Shown in pieces: positions 36,201 through 48,200 of a stretch of DNA of 64,000 nt. The notes below the pieces were generated by a model. It was not told the DNA's origin, searched no databases, and saw only the letters and a program-made list of their open reading frames with translations. The stretch covers positions 196,465 through 260,464 of the forward strand of contig NW_014577447.1 of NCBI RefSeq assembly GCF_000485595.1, given 5' to 3'. Every line of letters begins with the position of its first letter. Within the stretch, counting starts at the first letter, position 1. Both the position numbers and the translations under genes were made by a program. This stretch comes from Priapulus caudatus. Lineage: Eukaryota; Priapulida; Priapulimorpha; Priapulimorphida; Priapulidae.

Positions 36201-39200
36201 CTCTGTATCTCAGTATGACAAATATATGCTAGTAATCTAACTTGAGCTGAGAGAGTCTATGTCCCCAAGGGTACTGCCGGAACGTACCCTGGTACTATCT
36301 AATATGCCGGGCCGTACCTCGCCTACTCCACTAACGAGTCTTGGGAGTTGCCTACGCCTACTCCCTAACCCTAACCCTAACCATATCCGATAGTTACCAG
36401 CTGGGTACGTTCCGGCAGTACCCTGGGGGACATAGACCCTATGAGCCTAACTTGATTCGAGGACATTTTTCATTACCATTAAACGTTATATTTGTGGCAA
36501 CACAGTATACACGCCACCATTTCAATGGGATATCTTGAGAGCATTTTTTTAGGAGACGTGTTACTTAGATCACCTGTGTTGTGCATATGGAATATTCTTT
36601 AATGTATTAGGTTGCCTGCATTGCATTTTCATATCATCTGCATCACGTGTCCCTAAGATTGTTTGCTTCGTGTGTTTACTTGGTCTCATACATCGTGTTT
36701 TTTTCATTGCCTATGTTGTTTTTAGATCTCGTATGCATACATGTTTTTTAGAACCTGTGTCACATGTTTTGAATATCCTCACATTATTTGCTTTTTAGAT
36801 CATGTCTCGTGTTTAATATATCACATACGACAGGAGTTTTTATTGGTCACATATGCCACACATTTTCAGATCGTTTGCGACTTTTTTTATTAGATCACTT
36901 ACCACATGTGTTTATTAGATCACGTACGTCATATTTTTACATCACATACATCTTAGCAAGAGCGTTTTAAGAAGGAGAGCGTACAACGGTGAAATGCTGA
37001 AACCATGTTGCAGTATTAGTCGAATTAAGAAACTTTGCCCGTTTTATTTTGACGATTCTTTGCGGTAGTATTGATCAGCTGTCTTACCTTACTAATATAA
37101 AACAAACCGCTTGTCCGTGTTGTCCTTACGATGCTCCTACGCTGAGATAATGAGCGGTGAAAATCTGGGGTATTTTGCCGAAAACCGACTCAAGATCCCG
37201 GTTGGCTGCGACCCTCTCTCGTTCTGTGGCCAGTATGTTGCTTCCGGTCGCCACTGTGTAGTGCCATGGTAGCGCTGACTCATTACGTCAGTACTAAAGT
37301 GTACTACATCCAGCGTGAGGTGGGCACAGGTGGGTGTCATCACTATGGCAATCAATAACAGACGTCATTCATTCCATTTGTCAATCATTGACGGAAACAC
37401 GCGAGGTTTACCGAAGCTATCCCAAAGCGAGAGAGGGTCGCAGCCAACCGGGATCTCGAGTCGGTTTTCGGCAAAAATACCAGATTTCACTGCTCATTAT
37501 CTCAGCGTAGGGGCATCGTAGGGACAAGCGGTTTGTTTTATATTAGCTAGGTAGGACAGCTGATCAATAATACAGCAAAGAATCTTAATTCGACTAATAC
37601 TGCAACATGGTTTCAGCATTTCACCGTTGTACGTACGCTCTCCTTCTTAACACACTCTTGATCTTGTAAATATGAGATCACCTACAGATCGCCCACATCA
37701 TTCTTTTTTTCCTATTACTCATGTCGTCTTCTGTTTTCAGATCGCTTGCGACGTGATATTCTCGCTGAAGTCGACCGGTCCAAAGCAGACGGCGCGCGGT
37801 CAGGACATATTCGAGGTCGACGCGTCGCGACAGCTCGTGGCCGCCTGCAGCGCCACCTACGCGACTGTGTCGTTCACGCCGACGTCGATCCAGCCGTACA
37901 GCGCCACGTTTGAGGCGCACGTGGAGGGGGGAGGGAAGGACGCCGATCGCGTGCTGGCGTTTGAAGTGTATGGCGACGGAAGCCTGCCACAGGTGCGAAG
38001 CGCACACTCACGCTCGCCGCGTGCATACGAGCTTACGTGTGTTATGTAAATACACGCTTATGTACGTTACGTGCGTTACGTATGCACGTTTCATTTTACA
38101 TACGCACATTATTTACGTAGATTATGCCATATTTGTTTACCTACCAAGACAAAGACCATTGTAGCCCTACTTACAGGGAGCTGTTTGAAAGACTGAACAG
38201 ATCTTTGACAAGAAGTATCTGGAACGAGTTAGAAAATTGTAAATTTCTGTGTTTATCTTCAGTTAATGTGTTGTGTGTGTTAGTTTAAAGTATGGTTCAT
38301 ATCGACTTCAAAAATGTGCGGAACAATGAATGGATTCCAATTTCGGACTGTAGGTGACGGTGGTACAACCATCACTGTGCAACAAGGAAGGACAACCAAT
38401 GCTGCATTTTCCAAGAACTCTCCTTGGCCGGTCTCGCACATTGACGGTCGTGCTGAAAAACGAGGGCACGCTTTCTTCTAAGGTAATCAGAGAATGGGTA
38501 ATTTAGCTGTCACAGTGGCACAGCAACGAGACGAATGCTAGCTTGATTGGTGAAACCCATATATGTGAAGAGCCGCATCTCTTCAATATATCACTCACGA
38601 TTAGTTTATTAGTGTATGTAAGTGGTTCCGTAGTTTACGCAATGAGAGTAATCAGTCATTAAGAGTGTAATTTGTCCATTGTCAAATACGTGTGATCGGT
38701 TAGCATTAGTAATTAAGTCTTTTAATAAGTAATTAAGGTTAATAATTAAGTCATAAGTGTCGATTTATATCATCGTGTAATCAGTCGCTAAGGCTCTCCG
38801 TCGTTTCCTGCACAGGTCTCCCTCGACCTTGAACCCGACGGCGAGCCCTTCACCGTCGTACCACAGTCGCCGCCAGGTGGCGCCGCTCGAGAGCTTGCGG
38901 TGGGCGAAACGGCGACGTACAACGTGAACTTCGCGCCGACAACGGCGGCGTGCTTCCAGACGAATCTCGCCGTTTGCGTCGAGGACAACGACTACGAGAA
39001 CGCGGCGATCGTCGTCGCCGGCGACGGCTTCGCCGACGACGTCACGGTCGAGCTCGCGGGAGTCGTCGCGGCAACGGCAGACGCGCGCGCCGCTGCGGAT
39101 GCCGTCGTCGTCGACTTCGGCGACTGCGCGGTCGGCGCGGCGCGCTCGCTTGCCGTCGTCATCGCGAACCATGCGGCGGCCGCCGACGCCGCCGTGCGCT

Positions 39201-42200
39201 TCCAGTGGCCCGACCACGCACTCCTCCGCTTCTCGCCGCAGGTCGGCCACCTGCATGCCGGCTGCTCTAAGGAGGTGACGCTGACGCTCACGTGCGCCGA
39301 GCCACGCACGCTCGCCGACGAGCGTCTCGTCTGCCGCCTTACCCGCCTCGCGTTCGCCGCGCCCGTCGAGACGGTGCCGGACTGGGACGACCGGCGACGT
39401 GCCGTGCGGTGGGACGATGGCGGCGGCGAAATAATAATAATAATATATTAACCCGAACATTCAAAATGTCATGAACCACTTCGCTTCTACAGAAATGCTA
39501 CACAGAGCAGGTGACCTTGGTGCTAGATGAGTCTAGTGCTAGTGAGTACCCTAGACTTAGGCTGTCAGGGCAGGGTCTGGAGCCACAGCTGGAATTCTCA
39601 CCGTCGGTGCTGGAGTTTGCACCCATCTTACCCAACGCGGCCGGCATTGAGACAGAGGTGAAAGTCAGCAATCCTTGTGACTTCCCCATCGAGTTCTACT
39701 GTCTGGAAATGGATCGTCAGTACCTGGAGGATGAACAGGTACGTGGTATTCAATACAGTGTGGTAGAGGCAGGTGAATATTAGACGTTGTTTGGACAGTG
39801 CTGACACGTTCCTTACAAGGTTCTGTACACATTCTTTGAACAGTGTTTACACATTCCTTACGAGGTTGGATACGTTGTTGTACAGTTGTACGGTTGGACA
39901 GTGCTTGTTAGTTCCATACGAGGTTCGTTACATATGTTCTTTGGACAGTGGTAGGCAAATGTGCAGCAGCAGTGATGTCTGAATACGTAGTAATACATAT
40001 GTGTAGTGCCATAATACATAAGGTTTGATGGTTTGTGAGCTTCTATGTTCGTGTAAGTGGAGTGGTATGCATGAATTATAGGTGCACATAGATGTGCAGT
40101 TTACACGACAACCTGCATATTCCCTTTAATCACTTACCTTAGAAAACATCAGGGAAATCTCTTAGTGATAACGAATTATGGTCCTACGTTATGAAGCATT
40201 TTCGAAGATGCGAATAGTCATTTGTCATAAAAGAAGCCCGGGCAAGCACGACTGGAGTGTGGTTCCACTGGTGTACATACATGAGAATGTTCCGCGGATT
40301 CGCCAATTTCCGCTTTTTAAATTGTTTTCCCAAGCATAATGAGAAATTGCTTAATTCGGACCCCCGCTCCCGCCGCCGCAGCCGCATCGTCCCACCGCAC
40401 GGCACTCGCCGGTCGTTCGCAGTCGGCACCGTCTCTGACGGGTCGACGCGAATAGCGAGGCGGGTTAAAGGCGGCAGACGAGACGCTCGGTCGGCGATCG
40501 GCGTGGCTCGTCGCACGGTGAGCGTCGAAGCGTCAGCTCCTTTAGAGCAGCGCGCATGCAGGTGCCGACCGCGGCGCGAGAAGCGGAGGAGTTGCGTGGT
40601 CGGCCACTGGAAGCGCACGGCGCGTCGCGGCCGGCCGGCATGGTTCCGATGAACGACGGCGAAGCGAGCGCGCCGGGCCGACCGCGACAGTCCGCCAGAA
40701 GTCGAGCAGCGACGGGCATCCGCAGCGCGCGGCGCGGTCTCCGTTGCCGCGGACGGACTCCCGGCGAGCCTACACCGTGACGTCGCTCGCGAAAGCCGTC
40801 CGCCGGCGACCGGACGATCGCCGCGTTCTGTCGTAGTCGTTGCCTCAGACGCAAAACGCGAGAGTTGTCTGGAAGCACGCCGCCAGTTGTCGCGCGAAGT
40901 TCACGTTGTAACGTCGCGTTTCGTCGCCACCGCCAAGCTCTCGAGCGAGCAGCCACCTGGCGGCGACTGTTGGTACACGGTGAAGGCTCGGCCGTCGGTC
41001 GAAGGTCGAGGAGAACCTGTGCAGGAAACGACGAGAGAAGCCTTTAGGGACTGATTACACGATGAATAAATCGTTACACTTATGAAACTTATTATTAACC
41101 TTAATTACTGTATGTAAGATTAATTACTAATGGCTAAGCCGATCAGCACGTATTTGTACAATAGGACAAATTACACCTTAATGACTGATTACTCTCATTG
41201 CGTAAACTAGGAACACTTACATACACTAATAAACTAATCTGAGTGAAATATATTGGAAGAAATGCGCTCTTCACATATATGGGCTTTCATCGAATCAAGC
41301 TAGCATTCATCTCGTTGCTGTGGCCACATGTGACAGCTAAATTACCCATTCTCTGATTACTTACCAAGAAAGCGTGCCCTCTCGTTTTCAGCACGACCCG
41401 TCAAATTGCGAAGACCGGCCAGGAGTTCTGAAAACTGCAGCATTGGTTTCCTGCCTTGTTGCACATGATGGTTGTACCGACGTCACCTACAGTCCGCAAT
41501 TGGAATCCATTCATTGTTTCCGCCACATTTTTGAAGTCGATATGAACCATAACTTTTAAACTAACACAGCACAACACATTAACTGAAGATAAACATAGAA
41601 ATGTACAATTTTCAACTCGTTCAAGATAACTTCTTGAAAAATAAAGAAATCTGTTTCAGCTTTCAAACCAGCTCTGTAAGTAGGGCTACAATGGTCTTTG
41701 TCTTGGTGGTAAACACAATAATGGCCATAATCTACAGTAAATAATGTGCGTATGTAAAATGAAACGTGCATACCTTGTTAACCTAGCACCTTAAAAAAAG
41801 ACAGTACACCATAAAAAAAGTCGTAGTATAACTTACTATTAAAATTAACGCACTACGTAGTAAATACCATTAGCTCGTATGCACGTCGCGAGCGTGAGTG
41901 TGCTGCTTCGCACCTGTGGCCAGCTTCCGTCGCCTGACACTTCAAACGTCTAGCACGCGATCGCACCTTCCTCCCCCTCCACGTAGCGCCTCAAACGTGG
42001 CGGCTGTACGGCTGATCGAACGTCGCGTGCAACGACACAGTCGCGTAGGTGCGCTGGCAGGCCGGCCACTTAGCTGTCGGGGACGCGTCGACCTCGAATA
42101 TGTCCTGACCCGCGCGCCGTCTGCTTTGGACCGTCGACTTTCAGCGAGAATATCACGTCGCAAGCGGATCGAGAACAGAAAGACGACATGAGTTAATAGG

Positions 42201-45200
42201 AAAAAAAGAATGATGTGGGCGATCAGCTTGTAGGTGATCCTTGTCCATATTTACAAGATGCAAGAAGTGTGTTAAGAAGGAGAGCGTACAGTACAACGTG
42301 AAATGCGAGAAACCATTTGCGAAGTATTCGAATTAGATTCTTTGCTGTATTAATTGAATCAGCTGTCGCTACCTGCTAATATAAAACAAACCGCTTTGTC
42401 CCCTGACGATGCCCCTACGCTGCCCGATAGATGAGCGATGAAGATCTGGTATTTTTGGCCGGAAAACCGACTCTGAGATCGCCGGGTTGGTGCGACCCTC
42501 GGGGGGTCTCGCTTTGGGAAAGCGTTCAGTAAACCTCGCTGTATTCGCTGTCAATTATGTGACAATATGGAATGAATGAACGTCTGTTATTGATTGCCAT
42601 AGTGATGACACCCACTGTGGCCCACCTCACGCGTGGATGTAGTAAACACTTAGTACTGACGTAGATGAAGTCCAGTGCGTGACCCATATGGCAGCTACAC
42701 AGTGGGACCGCGAAGCAACATACTGGCCACAGAACGAGAGAGGGTCGGGGCACCAACCGGGATCTTGAGTCGGTTCGGCAAAAATACCGCGCAGAGTTTT
42801 CACCGCCTCAATTATCTCAGGTAGGAGACATGCGTAAAGGACAAACGGACAAGCGTGTTGTTTTATATTAGTAGGGGGAAGGTAAGACAGCTGATGCAAT
42901 GACTACGGCAAAGAATCGTCAAAATAAAGGGCAAAGTTTTCTTAATCGTACTAATACTGGCAACATGGTTTCAGGAAAATTTCAGCCGTTGTACGCTCTC
43001 CTTTCTTAAAACAGCTGCTGGCTAAGATGTATGTGATGTAAAAATATGACGTACGTTGATCTATAAGACACATGTGGTAAGTGATCTAATACAAAAAGCG
43101 CAAACTGATCTGAAAATTGAGTGGCATATGTGACCAATAAAAACTCCTGTCATCTAAGTGATGATTATTAAACACGAAGACATGAATCTAAAAAGCAATA
43201 AATGTGAGGATTATTCAAAACATGTGATCAGAGGTTCCTACAAAACATGTATGCATACGAGATGCTAATAAACACATAGGCATGAAGAAAAACACGATGT
43301 ATGAGACCAAAGTAAACACAGCGAGCGCCAACAAATCTTAGTGACACTGATGCAGATATAATGAAAAATGCAATCGCAACTAATAACCATTAACAGAATA
43401 TTCACATATGCACAACACAGGTGATCTAAGTAACACGTCTCCTAAAAAATGCTCTCAGAGATATCCCCATTGAAATGTGGCGTGTATAACTGGTTTGCCG
43501 CACCAAATATATACGTTATATGGTAATGGAAAAATTTCCTCGAATCAAGCTTAGGCTCATAATGGGCTACTATGTCCGCCAGGGTATGCCGGGAAGTAAC
43601 CCAGCTGGTAAACTATCTGATATGGTTAGGGTTAGGGTTAGGGAGAGAACGTAGGCAACTGCCAATGAACTCGTTGTGGAGGTAGGCGAGTACGGTCCGG
43701 CATATAAGATAGTAGCCAGGGTACGTTCCGGCAGTACCCTAGGGGACATAAGACCTCTCAGCTCAAAGTTAGATTTACAGCATATTATTTGTCATAACCT
43801 GAGATATACGAGACTTTGAACGAGTGCACACATAGACCACTGTAATATACACCTGCTTATAATTCGTGATCTTGAAGCGTGCCATTTGTTTCTTGGCCCA
43901 CGGTGACTCCTCTTAAAATTACAAACATTAGNNNNNNNNNNNNNNNNNNNNNNNNNCGCGACGCCGACGTGACATCTGCGCAGACGCGCGAGCTCCGCGT
44001 GAACCGCGGCACCCTCGCCGCGTACGGCGCTCGCAGCCGGGATCGCGTCGGGGTCGTCGGCGGTCGTCGGCGGCGAAGGCAGTGGCGTTTGGCCGGTTGC
44101 AGACTCGCGATCTCCGGCGGGAACTTGCCGCCGGGCTCCCAGCGGGGAAGCGAGGAGTGCGGCGATTCGGAATTATCCGGCATCGATGCGCCAGCACTGA
44201 CCAGGCCTGACGATGATTGTGGATACGCCGTTCAGAACGCTCGCGCGCGCAGATGCAGGAAAAACCCCACGCAATCCGGTGCATTGGTTCGATTCTTGAT
44301 ATAGTCAGATATACGGATATTATTATGAACATCTCGAGTATAATATATACACGAGGCGACCTGATATGGTCACTCTTGACATTCATCTCTCTCATATAGG
44401 TGGAATTGCGAGGACTAGATCGCGCTAGCGTAATCCTTTGCGTACCATAGTTTGCGCTAGGAATCAGTACCTCGTGTGTCATTAGAAAAACCTGATAACC
44501 ACGTATAACGCAGTTTAAACTAGTTGCTCACTGTTAAATGGGCTTCAGTTATCTTTGCTGAGGCCCTGGAAGATACACCTATACATGATTGAGAGCATGC
44601 AATGACAACAGAAATGCGTGAAGAAAGGTAGGTATGAATCTCAACAAATTTGTCAGAGTTCCAAGTCGTGCGTTACGTGACACCTCTGTTAGGCGCACGA
44701 TATTGCAGATACGCGAGGCACGTAGCACATCATTTCAGCAACCTTCTGCATTCTGCATATTCCTCCCCAAATCCCATTGGTTGATACAAATCGCGCTGCT
44801 GAAACTCCTGTTTTATGGTGCATTGTGTGACCTTATACCCTAACCCTATTTGAAAAATATAATAATTGTGCTAAAATTATTGTGTGTTATTAAATGTGTG
44901 TAAATTTAAATCATGCTAAATATTTGCGTTATTGGAAAAAAAAATAGTCTAAATGGATAAAGATAGAAAATACAGAAACAGGTAAATACTAAAAAATCTT
45001 GATGGGATTTCGATCCAACGACCTGTTGAGCCATTACGTCCTGTGCTGGTAGGCTTTCGGCTACCCAGGCTTATTGGCTTTCTAGATTATGGACTAGTGC
45101 ATTTGAATATGAGAAAACCTAGTGACATCATTGAGGCAGTTCAGAATCCTTGACTTTAACCCTCTTCTATGTAGGGTCAAAAGCGTTTGATCAGACACTT

Positions 45201-48200
45201 ACTCTTCGCACCTGTCACGTTGGAAAGCATCCATTTCATGCTCGTTTTCAATAAAGTGATAAAAATGGTTAGGTCAGCGCTGAAGCAAAAAGTTTTTCAC
45301 TGTCGTCCATTTAGACATGTCCTCGAAAATGTCGGGATATACTTCACCTTCCCCCTGCCCTTTGTACCTGTTGCCTGCCATAATTTCGCTCTGCTGATGG
45401 CCGTTTCCTGCCCATCACACATCACAAATCATTAAGAGCAGAGGTCGAAGCCGTTCAGATTTGTGCCGCAATTCCGTATCCTCCTCCCTATACATTAAGT
45501 AAGAGGGAAATATTCCCCTCCGTTTACCATCTTGACCTTTACATGACCTTTGACCACCCCACATTTGTTACTCCTGACTCCTCTTTTGACGATCGCCCCC
45601 CCCCCCCGACCGTCGCAAAGTTACGGTGCGACCGATACGTCGAGCGGTTAAGATTTGCTTCCCAACTGTGACGCGAACGGACGCGCATCGAACGCGAACG
45701 CGCGGACAGGACCGACGGACAATTTCATGGATTCTAGCAAGCTGATGCTGGAGCTAAAAATGAACGCAGGAGATCAATCCTGAGTTTCCTGCCAGGCATA
45801 TAAAACCCATTTAATTTGATAAAATTTCCTCCAGTTATAGGACCCAAAATTAGAATTCTTAAGTATCTTAATTGTATCCAAGCGAGATTACTGCTTCTAG
45901 TATTAGCTAAGGTATCTTACTAGGTAGTTCCAAATGATATTATATCCCACATAGTGAACATAATGCTGCCCACTCTTCGTGCGGAAATTTTTACAGATTT
46001 TAAAGCTAAACTGTGTGAGTTCTGACGGAGTACCGGAGTAATGGATTTAGAGTTACCGATCGTCAATCATGGCACTAATCTCACCCCCCCTTCCCACCCC
46101 ACCCCACCCCACCCCACTTCGTTCACAGCGGATCTACCCGAAGGTCGTCGAGGTCGAGCCGGAGCCGGCGTGTACGGCACGCGATGCCGCCGGCACGCTC
46201 GATCTGCTCGTCAGCGCGACGGCCGACTACGCGCGCTTCGCGTGCGCTGCTGCGGACGACGACGACGACGACGTAGATGCGGTCTCGTTCCGCGACACGT
46301 ACGTGTTCCGCACGCGGCGGCGCGAGTTCTCGCTCGAGAACACCGGCGCCGTGCGCCTCGCCTACTCCTGGAGCATTGCGCCAGCAGCCCCCCCTGGCGA
46401 CGCGATCGGACGCACGTCGGCTGACTCGCCATTGCCGGGCAGCGCAACTGGGCGCGCCTCAACTGGGCGCGCGTCGGTGGTAAGGACGCCCGTCGGCGAC
46501 ATGACCGGACGCACGGCGGTGAGGACGCCCCTCGGGGGCATGAGTGGACGCACGTCGGCGGAGGCGCCGGCGCCTGGTAGCAGCGTGACCGGACGCGCGG
46601 AGCCGGGGTCGCCCGGGGTCGGGGCCGACGACGCGGCGGCCGCGGGTGTAGGCTGTCGCGTCCCGTTCGCGGTGGAGCCGCAGGACGGGGTCGTGTCGCC
46701 GGGCGAAACCGTCACGTTCACCGCGTCGTTCTCTCCGCTCCACGTTGACTTTTTCACCGCCACGGCGCAGTGCAGGTGAGTCCGTGTCGGCAGTAGCAAC
46801 GTCTCTCTTCTCTCTGCGCGAGAGTCGTCCTACGACCTTAACGTCCTTCGAGCGTAGATGTTCTGTTCTTTGTGTGTGAGTGTCATCCTACGACCTTAAC
46901 GTCCTTTGAGCGTAGATGTTCTGTTCTTTGTGCGTGAGAGTCATCCTACGACCTTAACGTCCTTTGAGCGTAGATGTTCTGTTCTTTGTGCGCGAGAGTC
47001 GTCCTACGACCTTAACGTCCTTCGGGCATTTCGAGAGATGATCTGTTCTTTGCGAATGATTCGCGCTCGTCACGCGTACGTTTCCCCCGCGCACGTCATC
47101 TTCTCGTTGCTTTGCGCCGTAGCATCCCAAACCTGGCCGATGGCGAGACGGGACCCTGTATAACACTGAGAGGCAGAAGCCTGCTGCCCTACTGTCACTT
47201 TGAGCTGGACGACGAGGATGCGACCGCGGGGGAGGCTGATGAGCGGACGGAGTCGGCGGGCGTCGAGCCGGCGGCGCGCGTCGTTCGTCTCGCCGCAGTG
47301 GGCACGAACAGCACCGTCTGCAGGTGAGAGACTCGATAATGTCCTGTACCTTAATAACTAACAGCAAGTGCTGATCGGCTGATGTCTCGTGCTGCCACAT
47401 TGGATCTGCACTAATTGGTTCATGAGCTGGGTCTATGTTCAAGCTGAACAGTCACATCCAGGTCATTAGATTGGTCCTGTTTGTGATTGAGGATTCAAGT
47501 AGGCAAATGTGACAGATCGTATGAAGTGTTTTGCAAGATCACATTAACACGAACTCACAGTTCATATGCAGGCGTTTTGATTGCTGGAGAGATGGCCAGA
47601 CGACACAGCTGACAAGATCTGTACAGTTTCATCGATAATAATTGTTAATGCATTGCTACTGCAAGTGGGCACATTCATTTTATAGTACGCACATTCAAGT
47701 GAGTACGCACATTCATTTTATAGGACGTTTGCGACGATTAATCCGACTAACACGCCTCTGCGCTATGCGTGGGAGAGCCAGGAGTTGGATAGCCAAGCTC
47801 TAGCACAGCCCTTCAAGTGCCTGACACCTAAGGGAGAGATCGATCCCGGCATGACATGTCAGGTATTGTTACACCTCAGGTCATGCCAGGTCAGAGAGGT
47901 CAGGTCAGGTGTCACGCTTAGCCAGTGATGCACCCGGTTTCAGCATTACCTGTAATAACTTTATGCAATACCTAAAACTCCCACGCTGGCGGACTGTCAT
48001 CGGTTTAGTAGGCATCATGTCGCAGAATAATAATTGTCACTAATTTATCTAAACATCTCTAACACAATAAATAGTATTTATAAATGCTTGGTGATAAATT
48101 GCAATATGAATAATAAAGTAAACGTAACAGACTAATTGGTTTTTAATCCTAAAATTGGAAGCATTTTCAAACGTCGTCGTTACATAATTTTTATAAATTA

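Larger units (their letters stand above)
40365..43931 (-). repeat. inverted, error-rich copy of about 36,090-39,427
   Basis: Reading the minus strand gives exons 43, 42, 41 and part of 40 with their introns, including the TTAA palindrome and the telomere-like MITE. It differs from the plus copy mainly by single-base insertions and deletions, so the frames are broken everywhere. Such scattered indels in exons and introns alike indicate raw long-read quality. Confidence 0.88.

Noticed and set aside
36355-36385. Telomere repeats as a sign of a chromosome end
   Set aside because: Only three units, inside a MITE with TIRs and in the middle of a gene intron.
40257-40956. Plus- and minus-strand frames as a separate gene after 40 kb
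   Set aside because: They are broken fragments of the inverted exon 43 copy.
46843-47035. CRISPR-like array (repeats with spacers)
   Set aside because: Repeats are head-to-tail without unique spacers, and the sequence is an animal intron.
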